This document shows, one piece after another, positions 26,868 to 37,909 of a stretch of DNA of 64,000 nt (positions are counted from its first letter, which is position 1; the number at the start of each line of letters is the position of its first letter). The position numbers and the translations under genes were made by a program. Source of the stretch: Prevotella sp. CAG:617. Lineage in GTDB: Bacteria; Bacteroidota; Bacteroidia; Bacteroidales; Bacteroidaceae. The notes under the pieces are model-generated. The model was not told where the DNA came from and made no database searches. It saw only the letters and a list, made by a program, of their open reading frames with translations. Location: the NCBI GenBank assembly GCA_000438115.1, contig FR903579.1, positions 28,091 to 92,090 of the forward strand. The letters run 5' to 3'.

Positions 26868-28208
26868 ATGGGAAATCCTAAAGCATTTTTAACGATACCT
26901 CGCAAAGAGGCTGGTTATCGAGATGTACAAGACAGAATACACGATTATGGTGAGGTTGAGCAAACTCTTAATTCACGTGATCGTCAGGAGCAGGCTAGTC
27001 GTTGTATGGATTGCGGTGTGCCATTTTGCCACTGGGCTTGTCCGTTGGGTAACAAGATTCCTGAGTGGAATGATGCCCTATACAAGGGAGATTGGGAATT
27101 AGCTTATCGCATATTAGAGCAAACCAATGATTTTCCGGAGTTTACAGGACGCGTTTGTCCTGCCTTATGTGAAAAGAGCTGTGTTCTTAACCTTTCGTGT
27201 GGAGAACCCACAACCAATCGTGAAGATGAATGTGCCATAGCTGAAAGAGCTTTTATTGAGAGCTACATACATATTTCCGAACCCAAGCGTAACGGCCATC
27301 AAGTTGCTGTGATTGGTTCGGGACCTGCCGGACTGGCTACTGCTAACCGTCTTAATAAAATGGGTTATTTAGTAACAGTGTTTGAGCAAGAAGAACTTCC
27401 TGGTGGTCTTCTTCGTTATGGAATCCCTAATTTCAAACTTAATAAGGCAATAATTGATCGCCGTCTTAACATTATGAAAAAAGAGGGAGTAATTTTTTGC
27501 TGCAATCAACAGGTTGATATACAGCATCTCCCATCTGGTTTTGATGCGTATGTTATTGCAACGGGAACTCCTGTTGCTCGAGATCTTGATATTCCCGGGC
27601 GAGACTTGAATGGTATTTATTTAGCCCTTGATCTCTTGTCACAACAGAATAAAGTACTAGCCGGACATTCTTTTTCTGAGGATCAGCGTATTAGTGGTAA
27701 GAATAAGCGGGTTTTGGTTATCGGAGGGGGTGATACCGGTTCGGATTGCATCGGGACAGTACGCCGCCAAGGTTGTTTGGATGTAACGCAGATTGAAATC
27801 ATGCCCAAGCCTCCTGTAGGAAATAATCCACAAACACCGTGGCCGCAATGGCCGGTTGTGCTTAAAACCACGTCTTCACATGAAGAAGGTTGCAATCGTC
27901 GTTGGTTGCTTAATACGAATCGCTTCATAGGTAAGGATGGTTGTGTAACTGGCGCTGAGGTAGAAGAGATAAGTTGGACCGAACCAAAAGACGGAGAACG
28001 ACCTACCATGATACGTAGTGGAAAAACCGAAATCATCCCTTGCGATATGGTATTGCTTGCCATGGGATTTATTCGTCCGCAACATCCCCAATTGCCTGAA
28101 GGTGTGTTTGTTGCTGGTGATGCGGCTAGTGGTGCCTCACTAGTAGTTAAAGCAATGGCTAATGCACATCAAGTTGCGAAAAAGGTTGATGAATATCTAA
28201 GCAGATAG
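26868..28208 (+). CDS. gltD: Glutamate synthase, small (beta) subunit
   Basis: GltD passes electrons from NAD(P)H via FAD and two iron-sulfur clusters to GltB. I start at the ATG 26868 (MGNPKAFLTIPRKEAGYRD), which matches the family; the in-frame ATG at 26820 overlaps gltB. The 446 residues include the N-terminal cluster cysteines CMDCGVPFCHWACPLG and CPALCEKSC, a FAD-binding VIGSGPAGLATANRL near residue 150, and a NAD(P)-binding VIGGGDTGSDCIGT near 288. It ends in TAG and is followed by a strong terminator. Confidence 0.97.
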   Translation: MGNPKAFLTIPRKEAGYRDVQDRIHDYGEVEQTLNSRDRQEQASRCMDCGVPFCHWACPLGNKIPEWNDALYKGDWELAYRILEQTNDFPEFTGRVCPALCEKSCVLNLSCGEPTTNREDECAIAERAFIESYIHISEPKRNGHQVAVIGSGPAGLATANRLNKMGYLVTVFEQEELPGGLLRYGIPNFKLNKAIIDRRLNIMKKEGVIFCCNQQVDIQHLPSGFDAYVIATGTPVARDLDIPGRDLNGIYLALDLLSQQNKVLAGHSFSEDQRISGKNKRVLVIGGGDTGSDCIGTVRRQGCLDVTQIEIMPKPPVGNNPQTPWPQWPVVLKTTSSHEEGCNRRWLLNTNRFIGKDGCVTGAEVEEISWTEPKDGERPTMIRSGKTEIIPCDMVLLAMGFIRPQHPQLPEGVFVAGDAASGASLVVKAMANAHQVAKKVDEYLSR

Positions 28209-28240
28209 AAAGTTCAATAACGGCTTTGTTATATAAAAGT

Positions 28241-28297
28241 TTGGTGTCTCTTATAAGTTGTGCTGCTACATTTTTATAAGAGGCACCTAATTTTTTT
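28241..28297 (+). terminator. Terminator after gltD
   Basis: A 16-bp imperfect stem (28241-28256 with 28274-28290; TGTCTCTTATAA pairs with TTATAAGAGGCA) is followed by seven T residues. Confidence 0.85.
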
Positions 28298-28539
28298 AGG
28301 TCTGTAAGTGAAGTTTGGGGATAAAATAGCAATAGAGAATCCTGAATCTATATTGCAGGTAATTGCTATAGTTACTCATTCCTGAGTATATTGGCAGAAG
28401 CCAACGATAAATTAGATGGGACATAAAAAGCACAAGGTGGGATTCATTATTTTGTAAAAGGGACTTTTTATTACTTCTGCTGACAAGGTCATATTAAAAT
28501 TCATTTTAAGAAGATTTGTCTATACAAGTGCATGATAAA
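28298..28539. other. Gene-free region between gltD and the MFS gene, with two tandem hairpins
   Basis: No ORF with recognisable content was found. Two adjacent stems are visible: ATAGCAAT (28326-28333) with ATTGCTAT (28362-28369), then TACTCA (28373-28378) with TGAGTA (28383-28388). Terminators lie on both sides. It could hold a small RNA or simply decayed sequence. Confidence 0.35.
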
Positions 28540-28586
28540 AAATAAAGAGCCCTTCTCATTATTCAAATGAGAAGGGCTCTTTATTT
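28540..28586 (-). terminator. Terminator after the MFS transporter gene
   Basis: A perfect 21-bp stem (28540-28560 with 28566-28586) including GAGCCCTTCTCATT has a 5-base loop and a T-rich minus-strand tail. Confidence 0.92.
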
Positions 28587-28614
28587 TAATACACAAAAGC
28601 GTGTAAAACTAGTT

Positions 28615-29988
28615 TTATTTTTTTATGTTGCTTTCTTCAAGTCCATAACCCTTTTGAGCATCTTCTTTTTTTAGCATGATGGCAATTCCAATAGCTACTG
28701 CTCCGAATGCTGCAAAGATAAGCATTGGCACGGTATAGTCATACGTGATTCCTTGGGGAGTTGTACTTGTTGAGTAAGTTTCAATAACCCATCCAATAAG
28801 TAAAGGAACCATAGAAAGACCAATATTTTGGATATAGAAGATGATGGCATAGGCTGAACCCAATTGTTTCATTGGAATTATTTTAGGTACTGATGGCCAC
28901 ATTGCGGAAGGAACCAACGAAAATGCAATACCTAATACAATCATAACAATAATGGCAAACCACCATACATTAAGAACAGGCATTGCAAAAAGCAGATGAA
29001 CAATGGTAAGCATTATTGATCCGATCAGCATTAGTGTTGCTCCTCTACCGATGCGGTCGTAAAGTGAACCGAACACTGGAGTCAGCAAAATTGTGCCGAA
29101 TGGTAGCATGGCAGGAATAAGACCTGCTAAACCAGGTTCTACATGGTATTTTGCAATCATCAGTTTTGTGGCAAATTTAAGGAATGGAAAAACACCTGCG
29201 TAGAACATGAGACAAAGCAGCGTGATTAACCAGAACCCCCGATTGGTAAAGATGAGTTTTAAATCTTTAAGTTGAAAGCCTTCTTCTTTATTTTCTTCGA
29301 CGGCTTCTACTGACTGGTCCAGTTTTTTATCCATTACGCAGTATACTAAATATGCTAACAGACCAACACAAAGACAAATGGCACCAAAGAGGACGGGAAA
29401 AGAAACACTCCCCACAGCTCGTGCCATAGGCAGACTGCATCCTAATGCAGCTGCTGTACCGAGACGTGCCATAGCAACTTGTAAGCCCATGGCTAAAGCG
29501 ACTTCATGTCCCGTGAACCATTTGATAATAACTTTAGAAACTGTAATTCCTGTAATTTCTGCTCCCATACCGAAGATGGCAAATCCCAAACTCGCCACAA
29601 TAACTTGCATATGGTAGCCCATAAAAGTTGCTGTGCCAAAGTCAGAAGCAAGCGCATACCATTTGATAAGAGCTCCACCTAACATTAAAGCGCAACTCAT
29701 TATACCAGTAAAGCGAATACCGCATTTGTCCAGAATAATACCTCCGAAAAAAAGCATTAACAAGAATACGTTAATGTACCCATAAGATCCGGAAAAAAAG
29801 CCATATTCTGAACTGGACCATCCCAGCCCACCTTGAGCCGCGGGAGTTGTGAGCATTACCTCAAGAGAAGACATTACGTCCGTAATGAAGTAACCACACA
29901 TCATTGTAAATGATACGATGGCTAAAGCAGTCCACCTTGCAGCTGGGCTGTCACTAAGCTTTTTTTGAATTTTTTGTGTTACTGTCAT
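28615..29988 (-). CDS. Major facilitator superfamily transporter
   Basis: This 457-residue protein has about twelve hydrophobic helices in two six-helix halves separated by a charged central loop (CVMDKKLDQSVEAVEENKEEGFQLKDLK, residues about 217-244). The MFS signature between helices 2 and 3 is present as GGIILDKCGIRFTG, and in the second half as GSLYDRIGRGATLM. The substrate cannot be read from sequence. The gene starts 41 bases after a secreted S9 dipeptidyl-peptidase on the same strand, so uptake of dipeptides or amino acids is plausible. A resemblance to the MFSD1-like branch is only an impression and needs a search. Confidence 0.88.
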   Translation of the reverse strand: MTVTQKIQKKLSDSPAARWTALAIVSFTMMCGYFITDVMSSLEVMLTTPAAQGGLGWSSSEYGFFSGSYGYINVFLLMLFFGGIILDKCGIRFTGIMSCALMLGGALIKWYALASDFGTATFMGYHMQVIVASLGFAIFGMGAEITGITVSKVIIKWFTGHEVALAMGLQVAMARLGTAAALGCSLPMARAVGSVSFPVLFGAICLCVGLLAYLVYCVMDKKLDQSVEAVEENKEEGFQLKDLKLIFTNRGFWLITLLCLMFYAGVFPFLKFATKLMIAKYHVEPGLAGLIPAMLPFGTILLTPVFGSLYDRIGRGATLMLIGSIMLTIVHLLFAMPVLNVWWFAIIVMIVLGIAFSLVPSAMWPSVPKIIPMKQLGSAYAIIFYIQNIGLSMVPLLIGWVIETYSTSTTPQGITYDYTVPMLIFAAFGAVAIGIAIMLKKEDAQKGYGLEESNIKK

Positions 29989-30029
29989 ATGATTAGTTTT
30001 ATATGATTACTTTAGTTTGAATTTCACGC

Positions 30030-32195
30030 TTATTTTTTCAGCCATTTATCCAACCAACGGAAAAATGTTCGTTGCCAGAGTATTGCATTCTGTGGTTGAA
30101 GTACCCAGTGATTTTCGTCCGGCAATAATAATAATTGCGCTGGAATTCCTCGCATACGTGCTGCATTGAAAGCTGATTCAGCTTGAGTATATTCGATACG
30201 AAAGTCTTTCTGTCCATGAATGCAAAGTATGGGCGTATCCCATTTGTCAACAGAGAGATGAGGTGAATCTGTAAACACAGGTGCTTTTCTGCCTTCTTCT
30301 GTCCAAGGTGCGCATCCCATGTCCCAATTAGGGAACCACATTTCTTCTGTTTCAACATACTGCTGCTGTGTATTGTAAATACCATCATGAGCAATAAAAC
30401 ATTTGAATCGCTTGTTATGATGACCGGCTAACCAATATACACTGTATCCACCAAAACTGGCACCAACGCATCCCAATCGATTACGGTCAACATATGGTTC
30501 TTGACAAATATCGTCAATGGCAGCTAGATAATCTTTCATGCAAAGCCCATTATAATCTCCACTGATAGATTCGAGCCATTCCATTCCAAAGCCAGGTAGA
30601 CCACGACGGTTGGGGGCAATAATAATATATCCTTGAGCTGCCATAGCCTGGAAATTCCAACGATAGCTCCAAAATTGACTGACAGGTGATTGTGGCCCAC
30701 CCTCGCAATAAAGCAAAGTCGGGTATTTTTTATTAGGGTCAAACATCGGCGGATAAATTACCCAGCATAATTCCTTTTTGTTATCAACGGTTTTAACCCA
30801 GCGTTCTTTGACTTCACCCATTTTGATTTTGTTATAGAAATCTCTATTCTCATCAGTTAATTGAATTAACTTATTTCCTGAAGTTGATAGACTATAAATC
30901 TCATCAGCTTGACTAATGCTGTGACGTGTGGCGAAAAGTGTTTTACCATCTGGGCTTATGTCGCATAATGCATAATCACATACGTGATCTGTCAGTTGTT
31001 TAACTTTTCCGCTAAAATCGGTCTTATAAATTTGCACACGGGCATGCCAACATCCTGTGAAGTAAAGTTCTTTGGAGTTTTTACCCCAAACAAAACCGTC
31101 AACTCCGCTTTCAAAATCTTCTGTTACATATGTTTTTTTCCCGTTGGACAGACGATAAACGCAAAGGCGAGTACGATCGCTTTCATAGCCATCACGAGCC
31201 ATACTTAACCACGCTATATATTGTCCATCAGGTGAGAATTGAGGATTCTGATCATATCCCACATTATAATCTTCTGATTGGTGATTTACCGCTTGCTGAG
31301 ACAAAGACATGTCTGCCTTGACAGATGGGGCCTGATAATTCTCTGGCTTGCAAAGGTTACGAGTATTTTTAGTCGCTATGTCGTATAGGTAGATATCACT
31401 ATCTGTACTGATTGCATAATCCTTTCCCACTTTTTTGCGACATGTATATGCTATGAATTTAGAATCGGGGCTCCAAGCTAATTGTTCAATGCCGCCAAAT
31501 GGTAGCATTGGACATTCATATGGTTCACCAGCCAGTATGTCGTAAGCTTGTGTAATCTGATTTTCTGAAAAATCTGCTATAAAAGGGTGTGGAATGCTTT
31601 TAACATATTGGTCCCAATGTTTATACATTAGATCATTGATAACCATTCCGGTTGCCTTAGGTAAATCTGCATCGTTTGCTTGTATTGAGGATGTTGAGGG
31701 GACTTCCATGATAAGTATTACCTTACGCTCATCTGGTGAAAAAGCGAAACCACTTATATCCTTTGATTCATGTGAAAGCTGCTTACGTTCACTACCATCA
31801 GTATTCATAATCCACACTTGGGAAGAACCACTTTCGTTACTCAAAAAAGCGATTTTTTCTCCATTCTGTAAAAATTCTGGATTTGTTTCGTTTTTGTCGC
31901 TCTGTGTAAGTAATTTTGATTGTTTGGTTTTCAAATCTATAAGGTAGAGTACGGTGTGTCCTTTATTTTCTTTTATTGAATAGTAACCGACCGTATATAC
32001 ACCTGTCTTACCGTCGGGAGAAACGACAAGTGATCCCACTCTTCCCATAGCCCATAGGGCCTCAGGAGTCAGCTGACTAGTTCCTGCTGGAACTTCATTT
32101 TTTAAAATCATTTCTGGAGTTTTTTGTTGTGCGTTAGCTCCTTGTCCCAGAATTAGGAGACAGATTATTTGCACTATTAACCGTTTGTGAAACAT
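30030..32195 (-). CDS. Secreted S9-family dipeptidyl-peptidase (DPP5-like)
   Basis: This 721-residue serine peptidase of the prolyl-oligopeptidase clan starts with a signal peptide (RLIVQIICLLILGQGANAQQ, cleavage near residue 22). Residues about 40-430 form a beta-propeller made of repeated SPDGK/SPDSK-type blades. Residues about 470-721 are the alpha/beta hydrolase with Ser580 in GASFGGYS, Asp664 in HGQKDFRI and His696 in PDENHWV. This fits the S9C DPP5 type, which removes dipeptides from peptides in the periplasm of asaccharolytic Bacteroidales. It is followed by an MFS transporter in the same unit. Specificity cannot be set by eye. Confidence 0.92.
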   Translation of the reverse strand: MFHKRLIVQIICLLILGQGANAQQKTPEMILKNEVPAGTSQLTPEALWAMGRVGSLVVSPDGKTGVYTVGYYSIKENKGHTVLYLIDLKTKQSKLLTQSDKNETNPEFLQNGEKIAFLSNESGSSQVWIMNTDGSERKQLSHESKDISGFAFSPDERKVILIMEVPSTSSIQANDADLPKATGMVINDLMYKHWDQYVKSIPHPFIADFSENQITQAYDILAGEPYECPMLPFGGIEQLAWSPDSKFIAYTCRKKVGKDYAISTDSDIYLYDIATKNTRNLCKPENYQAPSVKADMSLSQQAVNHQSEDYNVGYDQNPQFSPDGQYIAWLSMARDGYESDRTRLCVYRLSNGKKTYVTEDFESGVDGFVWGKNSKELYFTGCWHARVQIYKTDFSGKVKQLTDHVCDYALCDISPDGKTLFATRHSISQADEIYSLSTSGNKLIQLTDENRDFYNKIKMGEVKERWVKTVDNKKELCWVIYPPMFDPNKKYPTLLYCEGGPQSPVSQFWSYRWNFQAMAAQGYIIIAPNRRGLPGFGMEWLESISGDYNGLCMKDYLAAIDDICQEPYVDRNRLGCVGASFGGYSVYWLAGHHNKRFKCFIAHDGIYNTQQQYVETEEMWFPNWDMGCAPWTEEGRKAPVFTDSPHLSVDKWDTPILCIHGQKDFRIEYTQAESAFNAARMRGIPAQLLLLPDENHWVLQPQNAILWQRTFFRWLDKWLKK

Positions 32196-32224
32196 AATTT
32201 TTTGATTAATCTAAGATTTTTTAT

Positions 32225-32282
32225 GTATAAAAACGACTGCACAATCATTATCATTAAATAATGAGTTGCACAGTCGTTCATT
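32225..32282 (-). terminator. Terminator after yidC
   Basis: AACGACTG (32232-32239) pairs with CAGTCGTT (32271-32278), with further pairing of TCATTAT with ATAATGA inside. The minus-strand exit is TTTTTAT. Confidence 0.75.
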
Positions 32283-32309
32283 TCTATTTTTATCAGAGTC
32301 CTATAATCA

Positions 32310-34157
32310 TTATTTGTTGTTGCGACGTTTCTGCTCTTCTAAAATTTCTTGCTGGCGCTTTTGCAAAGCTTCCAAACGAGCAGCCATGCCGCTGACTTTA
32401 CGATTCGGATTGTTTTTGTTTGCCCGATAATTGGCTTCTAACTTTTCTAAAAGTTTTTTATCGTCAGTTGTTTTGCGCAAATACCACATGCATAAAGCTC
32501 CTATGAGCAATGATACGAAGTAGTAATAGTTGAGTCCTGCAGAATATTTATTGAACATAAAGAAGAAAAATACTGGCATGAGTATCATCATCCATTGCAT
32601 TACTTTCATTTGTGCAGCTTGTTCCTGTGACATTGTTTCACGCTGCATGCGCATTGTCATGAGAGAATAAATCAAGTTAGTAGCGCAGAACAACAGACAG
32701 AAAAGACTTATATGATTTCCTATAAAAGGTAAGTTCACTGACCAGCTGATAATATCATCATAAGTTGAAAGATCATCAGCCCAAAGAAAACTTTGCTGGC
32801 GCAGTTCAATTGCATTAGGGACAAAGTTGAACATCGCAATCCAGATCGGCATCTGTACGAGCATTGGTAAACATCCTCCCATAGGACTGACTCCGTACAT
32901 ACTGTATAGAGCCATTGTTTCCTGTTGGCGCTTCATTGCATCCTCTTGATTTGGATATTTACGAGCTATTTCGTCAACTTTTGGTTTAAGAACACGCATC
33001 TTGGCACTACTTATATAGCTTCGTTTGCGAGGTACATATACAATAATATGTAGTAAAATGGTGATAAGCAACAGAACAATTCCCATTGGCAGACCAAGTT
33101 GACTCAGCCAGTCAAATACATAAATTGTAAAGTAACGGTTGATCCATTTAAAAATCGGCCATCCTAGATATACTAAATTTTCTAATCCTAATTCGCTTCC
33201 ATCTGAACTATATTTATCCATACTTTGTAAAAGACGGTATTGATTAGGACCAAAATAAAATTGCAATGTTATATCTTTTTTGCCTGATGGATCAAACGGA
33301 ATTTCCATCGTAGCCGTATAATCCTTTAAGAAGCCACTGCCTTCAGCCTCTTGAGTACTTTTAAAATGCGCATCAGTAAACATGTCATAACCAATTAAGA
33401 TGGCACTAAAATACTGATTTTTAAAAGCCACCCATCGTACAGGCTTTTCTGCATTTTCTTCAGAAGTTTCCGTCTCGCTCATCTTACGGGTTTCATTTCC
33501 GTCTTCCATATAGGTAAGCGTGGAATATTGGTTCTCAAACATGAATCCTTTTTCCTGCTGAGTTACGCGATCTTTCCATTGTATACCTAAAGTCTTGGCA
33601 GAAGGATTTAAATAGGGGTAGATCCCGTTTGATGATATACAGAAATCAACCATATAGTTATCCGGCTTAAGGGAATACTTCATTCTAAAGGCTGTTTTCC
33701 CTTTGCTGTCAGATATTTGCATGGTTACAGACGTATCCGAAATTTGCGTCGGAGTAAAGTAGTAATCCTGTGTATGTAGAAGCTTGTCCTTTCCTCGTAA
33801 TGTAAAATCAATTGACGCCGTTTTTTCCGAAAAAAGTACGACATTTGTTTTTTGTTGATTTTTATATTCCTTCAACTCAACTTTTGAAATTATGCCGCCT
33901 TTTGTGGAAACAAAGACTTTGACTTTATTGTTTTGTAACGTGATTACATTTGGTCTTCCTTTAAGATGATTTGCAAACAAGTCTGTAGTATCAACATCCT
34001 GAATGGTAGGAGTTGCTTGAATATCATGAGCCGGCTGATTTTTATTCGTCGGCGCGGTGGTTACATTTTGTTGCGAAGTTTGCTGGCTGGAGTAATAAGA
34101 GAATCCAATCAGCACTAATGCCATCAACAAGAAACCAACTACTGTATTTTTATCCAT
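32310..34157 (-). CDS. yidC: Membrane protein insertase YidC
   Basis: YidC inserts and folds inner-membrane proteins with or without SecYEG. The 615-residue form has an N-terminal membrane anchor (VVGFLLMALVLIGFSYYSS), a low-complexity linker, a large periplasmic beta-sandwich domain (about residues 55-335), then the conserved five-helix core from about 350 (WLSQLGLPMGIVLLLITILLHI, MGGCLPMLVQMPIWIAMF). The positively charged cytoplasmic tail (RRNNK end) is typical of Bacteroidota YidC. It is 9 bases downstream of pyrG and co-transcribed with it. Confidence 0.97.
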   Translation of the reverse strand: MDKNTVVGFLLMALVLIGFSYYSSQQTSQQNVTTAPTNKNQPAHDIQATPTIQDVDTTDLFANHLKGRPNVITLQNNKVKVFVSTKGGIISKVELKEYKNQQKTNVVLFSEKTASIDFTLRGKDKLLHTQDYYFTPTQISDTSVTMQISDSKGKTAFRMKYSLKPDNYMVDFCISSNGIYPYLNPSAKTLGIQWKDRVTQQEKGFMFENQYSTLTYMEDGNETRKMSETETSEENAEKPVRWVAFKNQYFSAILIGYDMFTDAHFKSTQEAEGSGFLKDYTATMEIPFDPSGKKDITLQFYFGPNQYRLLQSMDKYSSDGSELGLENLVYLGWPIFKWINRYFTIYVFDWLSQLGLPMGIVLLLITILLHIIVYVPRKRSYISSAKMRVLKPKVDEIARKYPNQEDAMKRQQETMALYSMYGVSPMGGCLPMLVQMPIWIAMFNFVPNAIELRQQSFLWADDLSTYDDIISWSVNLPFIGNHISLFCLLFCATNLIYSLMTMRMQRETMSQEQAAQMKVMQWMMILMPVFFFFMFNKYSAGLNYYYFVSLLIGALCMWYLRKTTDDKKLLEKLEANYRANKNNPNRKVSGMAARLEALQKRQQEILEEQKRRNNK

Positions 34158-34166
34158 TGTTAGGTC

Positions 34167-35783
<1,617 letters not shown>

Positions 35784-35818
35784 TTATTTTATGTACGTGA
35801 TAACCTATTTTAAGTAGG

Positions 35819-35826
35819 CAAAGGTA
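35819..35826 (-). promoter_or_regulatory. -7 promoter box for pyrG-yidC
   Basis: TACCTTTG on the minus strand, 45 bases before the pyrG ATG, is a perfect -7 match. No clear -33 was found. Confidence 0.6.
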
Positions 35827-35866
35827 CAAAAAAAAGCGTTTACTTTTCGCTCTCAAAAAAATATTT

Positions 35867-35874
35867 TACCTTTG
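35867..35874 (+). promoter_or_regulatory. -7 promoter box for the DUF3078 gene
   Basis: TACCTTTG lies 24 bases before the ATG at 35899. A TTTTCG stretch about 19 bases upstream may serve as -33. Confidence 0.6.
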
Positions 35875-35898
35875 CAAAGTAACATTATTATGTAAAGC

Positions 35899-37215
35899 AT
35901 GAATTATTGGACCTGTTTCTTTTATATTATTTTAATGGGAGTAATGTTTCCGAATATGAGTAGAGCTCAAAAAAGTAAAAAGGGGGAAAAGAATATTATT
36001 TCCAGCAAAATAAATCAAATAGCAAAAAAATATGGGGATACGATTTCCCATTTAAGTCAGTATTATAAGACGAAATGGAAGTATTCAAAGTCCGACACAT
36101 TGGCAAATCCTTTTTATTTTCACTTGTTTAGCCCGACTATTGTCAGTAGCGAGCAGTTTAAAGGGATGTTGTCAAGACCAAATGATGCAAAAGACGGTCA
36201 GGTGCAACAGGAAATCGAAAAAATCATTTTGCAATCGTATGCAGATTATCCTATGTCGTTTCAATATGAAGACTTTAGAAACATTCGAGCTGATAAAATA
36301 AATTCTTTATCGACATCTGATGTTACATCAGAGATAATAAGCAACGAGTCAGTAAGTAATGCGGGACGTGATTTAGATGAGAATTTTGCAATTCCCGGAG
36401 CAGTAGATATTGTTACGTATAAACCTGATTTTTGGATGTTCAAGACCGATTTTTCAATGCAATTTATGCAAACACACGTGTCTGAAAATTGGTACAATGG
36501 TGGTGAAAGTAACTTCTCATTGCTTGGAACTTGGAATATTGAAGCCAATTATAATAATAAACAGAAAATCACGTTTGATAACAAGCTTGAGATGAAACTC
36601 GGGTTTCAAACATCCAAAAGTGATAAACTGCATAAATTTAAAACCAATAATGATTTGTTGCGCTTGACAAATAAGTTGGGCATACGGGCGACCTCTCATT
36701 GGTCATATACTTTCATGTTGCAAAGTTGGACACAATTTTATCCTGGATATAAGTCTAATGATGCATTTGTATATTCTGATTTTATGTCTCCATTGGATTG
36801 CGTATTTACCATTGGTATGGATTACAAAACGTCTTTCAGAAAGGCTAATATGAATGTAACACTTTCTCCTTTTGCATATAACATGCGATATGTAGGTCGT
36901 TCTACTTTATCAACTAGTTTTGGCTTGAAAGAGGGCAAACATTCTAAGCATACTTTTGGTTCTAATATTACAGCTAATTATAGTTGGAATATATCTAAAA
37001 ATATTCAATGGACTAGCCGTTTTTATTATTTTACGGATTATAAGAAAGTACAAGCAGAGTGGGAAAATACCTTTACCTTAACAATCAATAAATTTCTTTC
37101 TACAAAGCTTTTCTGTTATCCACGGTATGATGATGGTGTGACTCGTAAAGAGGGACATGGTTATTTTCAGTTTAGTGAATGGATTTCATTTGGTTTGAAT
37201 CTCTCGTTTCAATAA
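35899..37215 (+). CDS. DUF3078 outer-membrane beta-barrel-like protein
   Basis: This 438-residue protein has a signal peptide (WTCFFYIILMGVMFPNMSRAQ, cleavage near residue 23) and the DUF3078 hallmark around residues 195-235 (ENWYNGGESNFSLLG followed by NKQKITFDNKLEMKLGFQ). From there to the end, alternating aromatic and polar residues form about ten beta-strands, and the final residue is a C-terminal aromatic-type strand (WISFGLNLSFQ), consistent with an outer-membrane barrel. The first 180 residues are a periplasmic-type region of unknown role. The family is specific to Bacteroidota and has no assigned function. Confidence 0.83.
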   Translation: MNYWTCFFYIILMGVMFPNMSRAQKSKKGEKNIISSKINQIAKKYGDTISHLSQYYKTKWKYSKSDTLANPFYFHLFSPTIVSSEQFKGMLSRPNDAKDGQVQQEIEKIILQSYADYPMSFQYEDFRNIRADKINSLSTSDVTSEIISNESVSNAGRDLDENFAIPGAVDIVTYKPDFWMFKTDFSMQFMQTHVSENWYNGGESNFSLLGTWNIEANYNNKQKITFDNKLEMKLGFQTSKSDKLHKFKTNNDLLRLTNKLGIRATSHWSYTFMLQSWTQFYPGYKSNDAFVYSDFMSPLDCVFTIGMDYKTSFRKANMNVTLSPFAYNMRYVGRSTLSTSFGLKEGKHSKHTFGSNITANYSWNISKNIQWTSRFYYFTDYKKVQAEWENTFTLTINKFLSTKLFCYPRYDDGVTRKEGHGYFQFSEWISFGLNLSFQ

Positions 37216-37259
37216 TGATCTTGATTAAGTGATAGCATCATAAAAATATCGAAAACTAT

Positions 37260-37901
37260 ATGAAATATAAAGCATATCTATTTGATCTAGATGGAACTCT
37301 ACTTAATTCCTTGGATGATTTAGCGCAAGCTGTAAATTATGCATTGTGCACTCATAAATTACCTACGCGTAGTCTCACTGATATTAGGAAATTTCTTGGG
37401 AATGGAGTCAAAAAACTTATTGCAGATGCGGTCCCTCCCAAAACAGATGAGGGGTGTTATAATAAGGTGTTGAATACCTTTAGATTGTATTATATAAATC
37501 ATTGCATGGATAATACCGCCCCTTATGATGGAGTTTTAAATGTTTTACGGGAACTGAAAGAAAAAGGAGCAAAGTTATGCATAATATCTAATAAGCCAGA
37601 CAACGCTGTGCAAGAGTTAAACAGACACTTCTTTAGTGAATATGTGGATTATGCAATAGGTGAAAGTGAAAATATTAGAAGAAAACCTTTTCCTGACGGC
37701 ATATTAAAGGCTATGAATCAAATACAGGTTTCTCCAAAGGATACGGTCTATATTGGTGATTCTGAAGTGGATATAGAAACTGCACGACATGCTCAGATAG
37801 ATTGCATTAGCGTAACTTGGGGATTTCGTGACAAGGATTTTTTAGAAGCCATAGGAGCAACAAAAATGATAGAAAGCCCACTAGAATTATTACAAATATG
37901 A
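37260..37901 (+). CDS. gph: HAD-family phosphatase, phosphoglycolate phosphatase-like
   Basis: This 213-residue HAD hydrolase has motif I DLDGTLLNSLDDL (nucleophile Asp9), motif II CIISNKPD, motif III lysine in the ENIRRKPFPDG region, and motif IV YIGDSEVDIETA. The helical cap fits the phosphoglycolate phosphatase / pyrophosphatase group. It may clear 2-phosphoglycolate from DNA repair, but HAD specificity is hard to infer. It follows the DUF3078 gene by 44 bases and is convergent with trmD. Confidence 0.85.
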   Translation: MKYKAYLFDLDGTLLNSLDDLAQAVNYALCTHKLPTRSLTDIRKFLGNGVKKLIADAVPPKTDEGCYNKVLNTFRLYYINHCMDNTAPYDGVLNVLRELKEKGAKLCIISNKPDNAVQELNRHFFSEYVDYAIGESENIRRKPFPDGILKAMNQIQVSPKDTVYIGDSEVDIETARHAQIDCISVTWGFRDKDFLEAIGATKMIESPLELLQI

Positions 37902-37909
37902 TAGTATGT

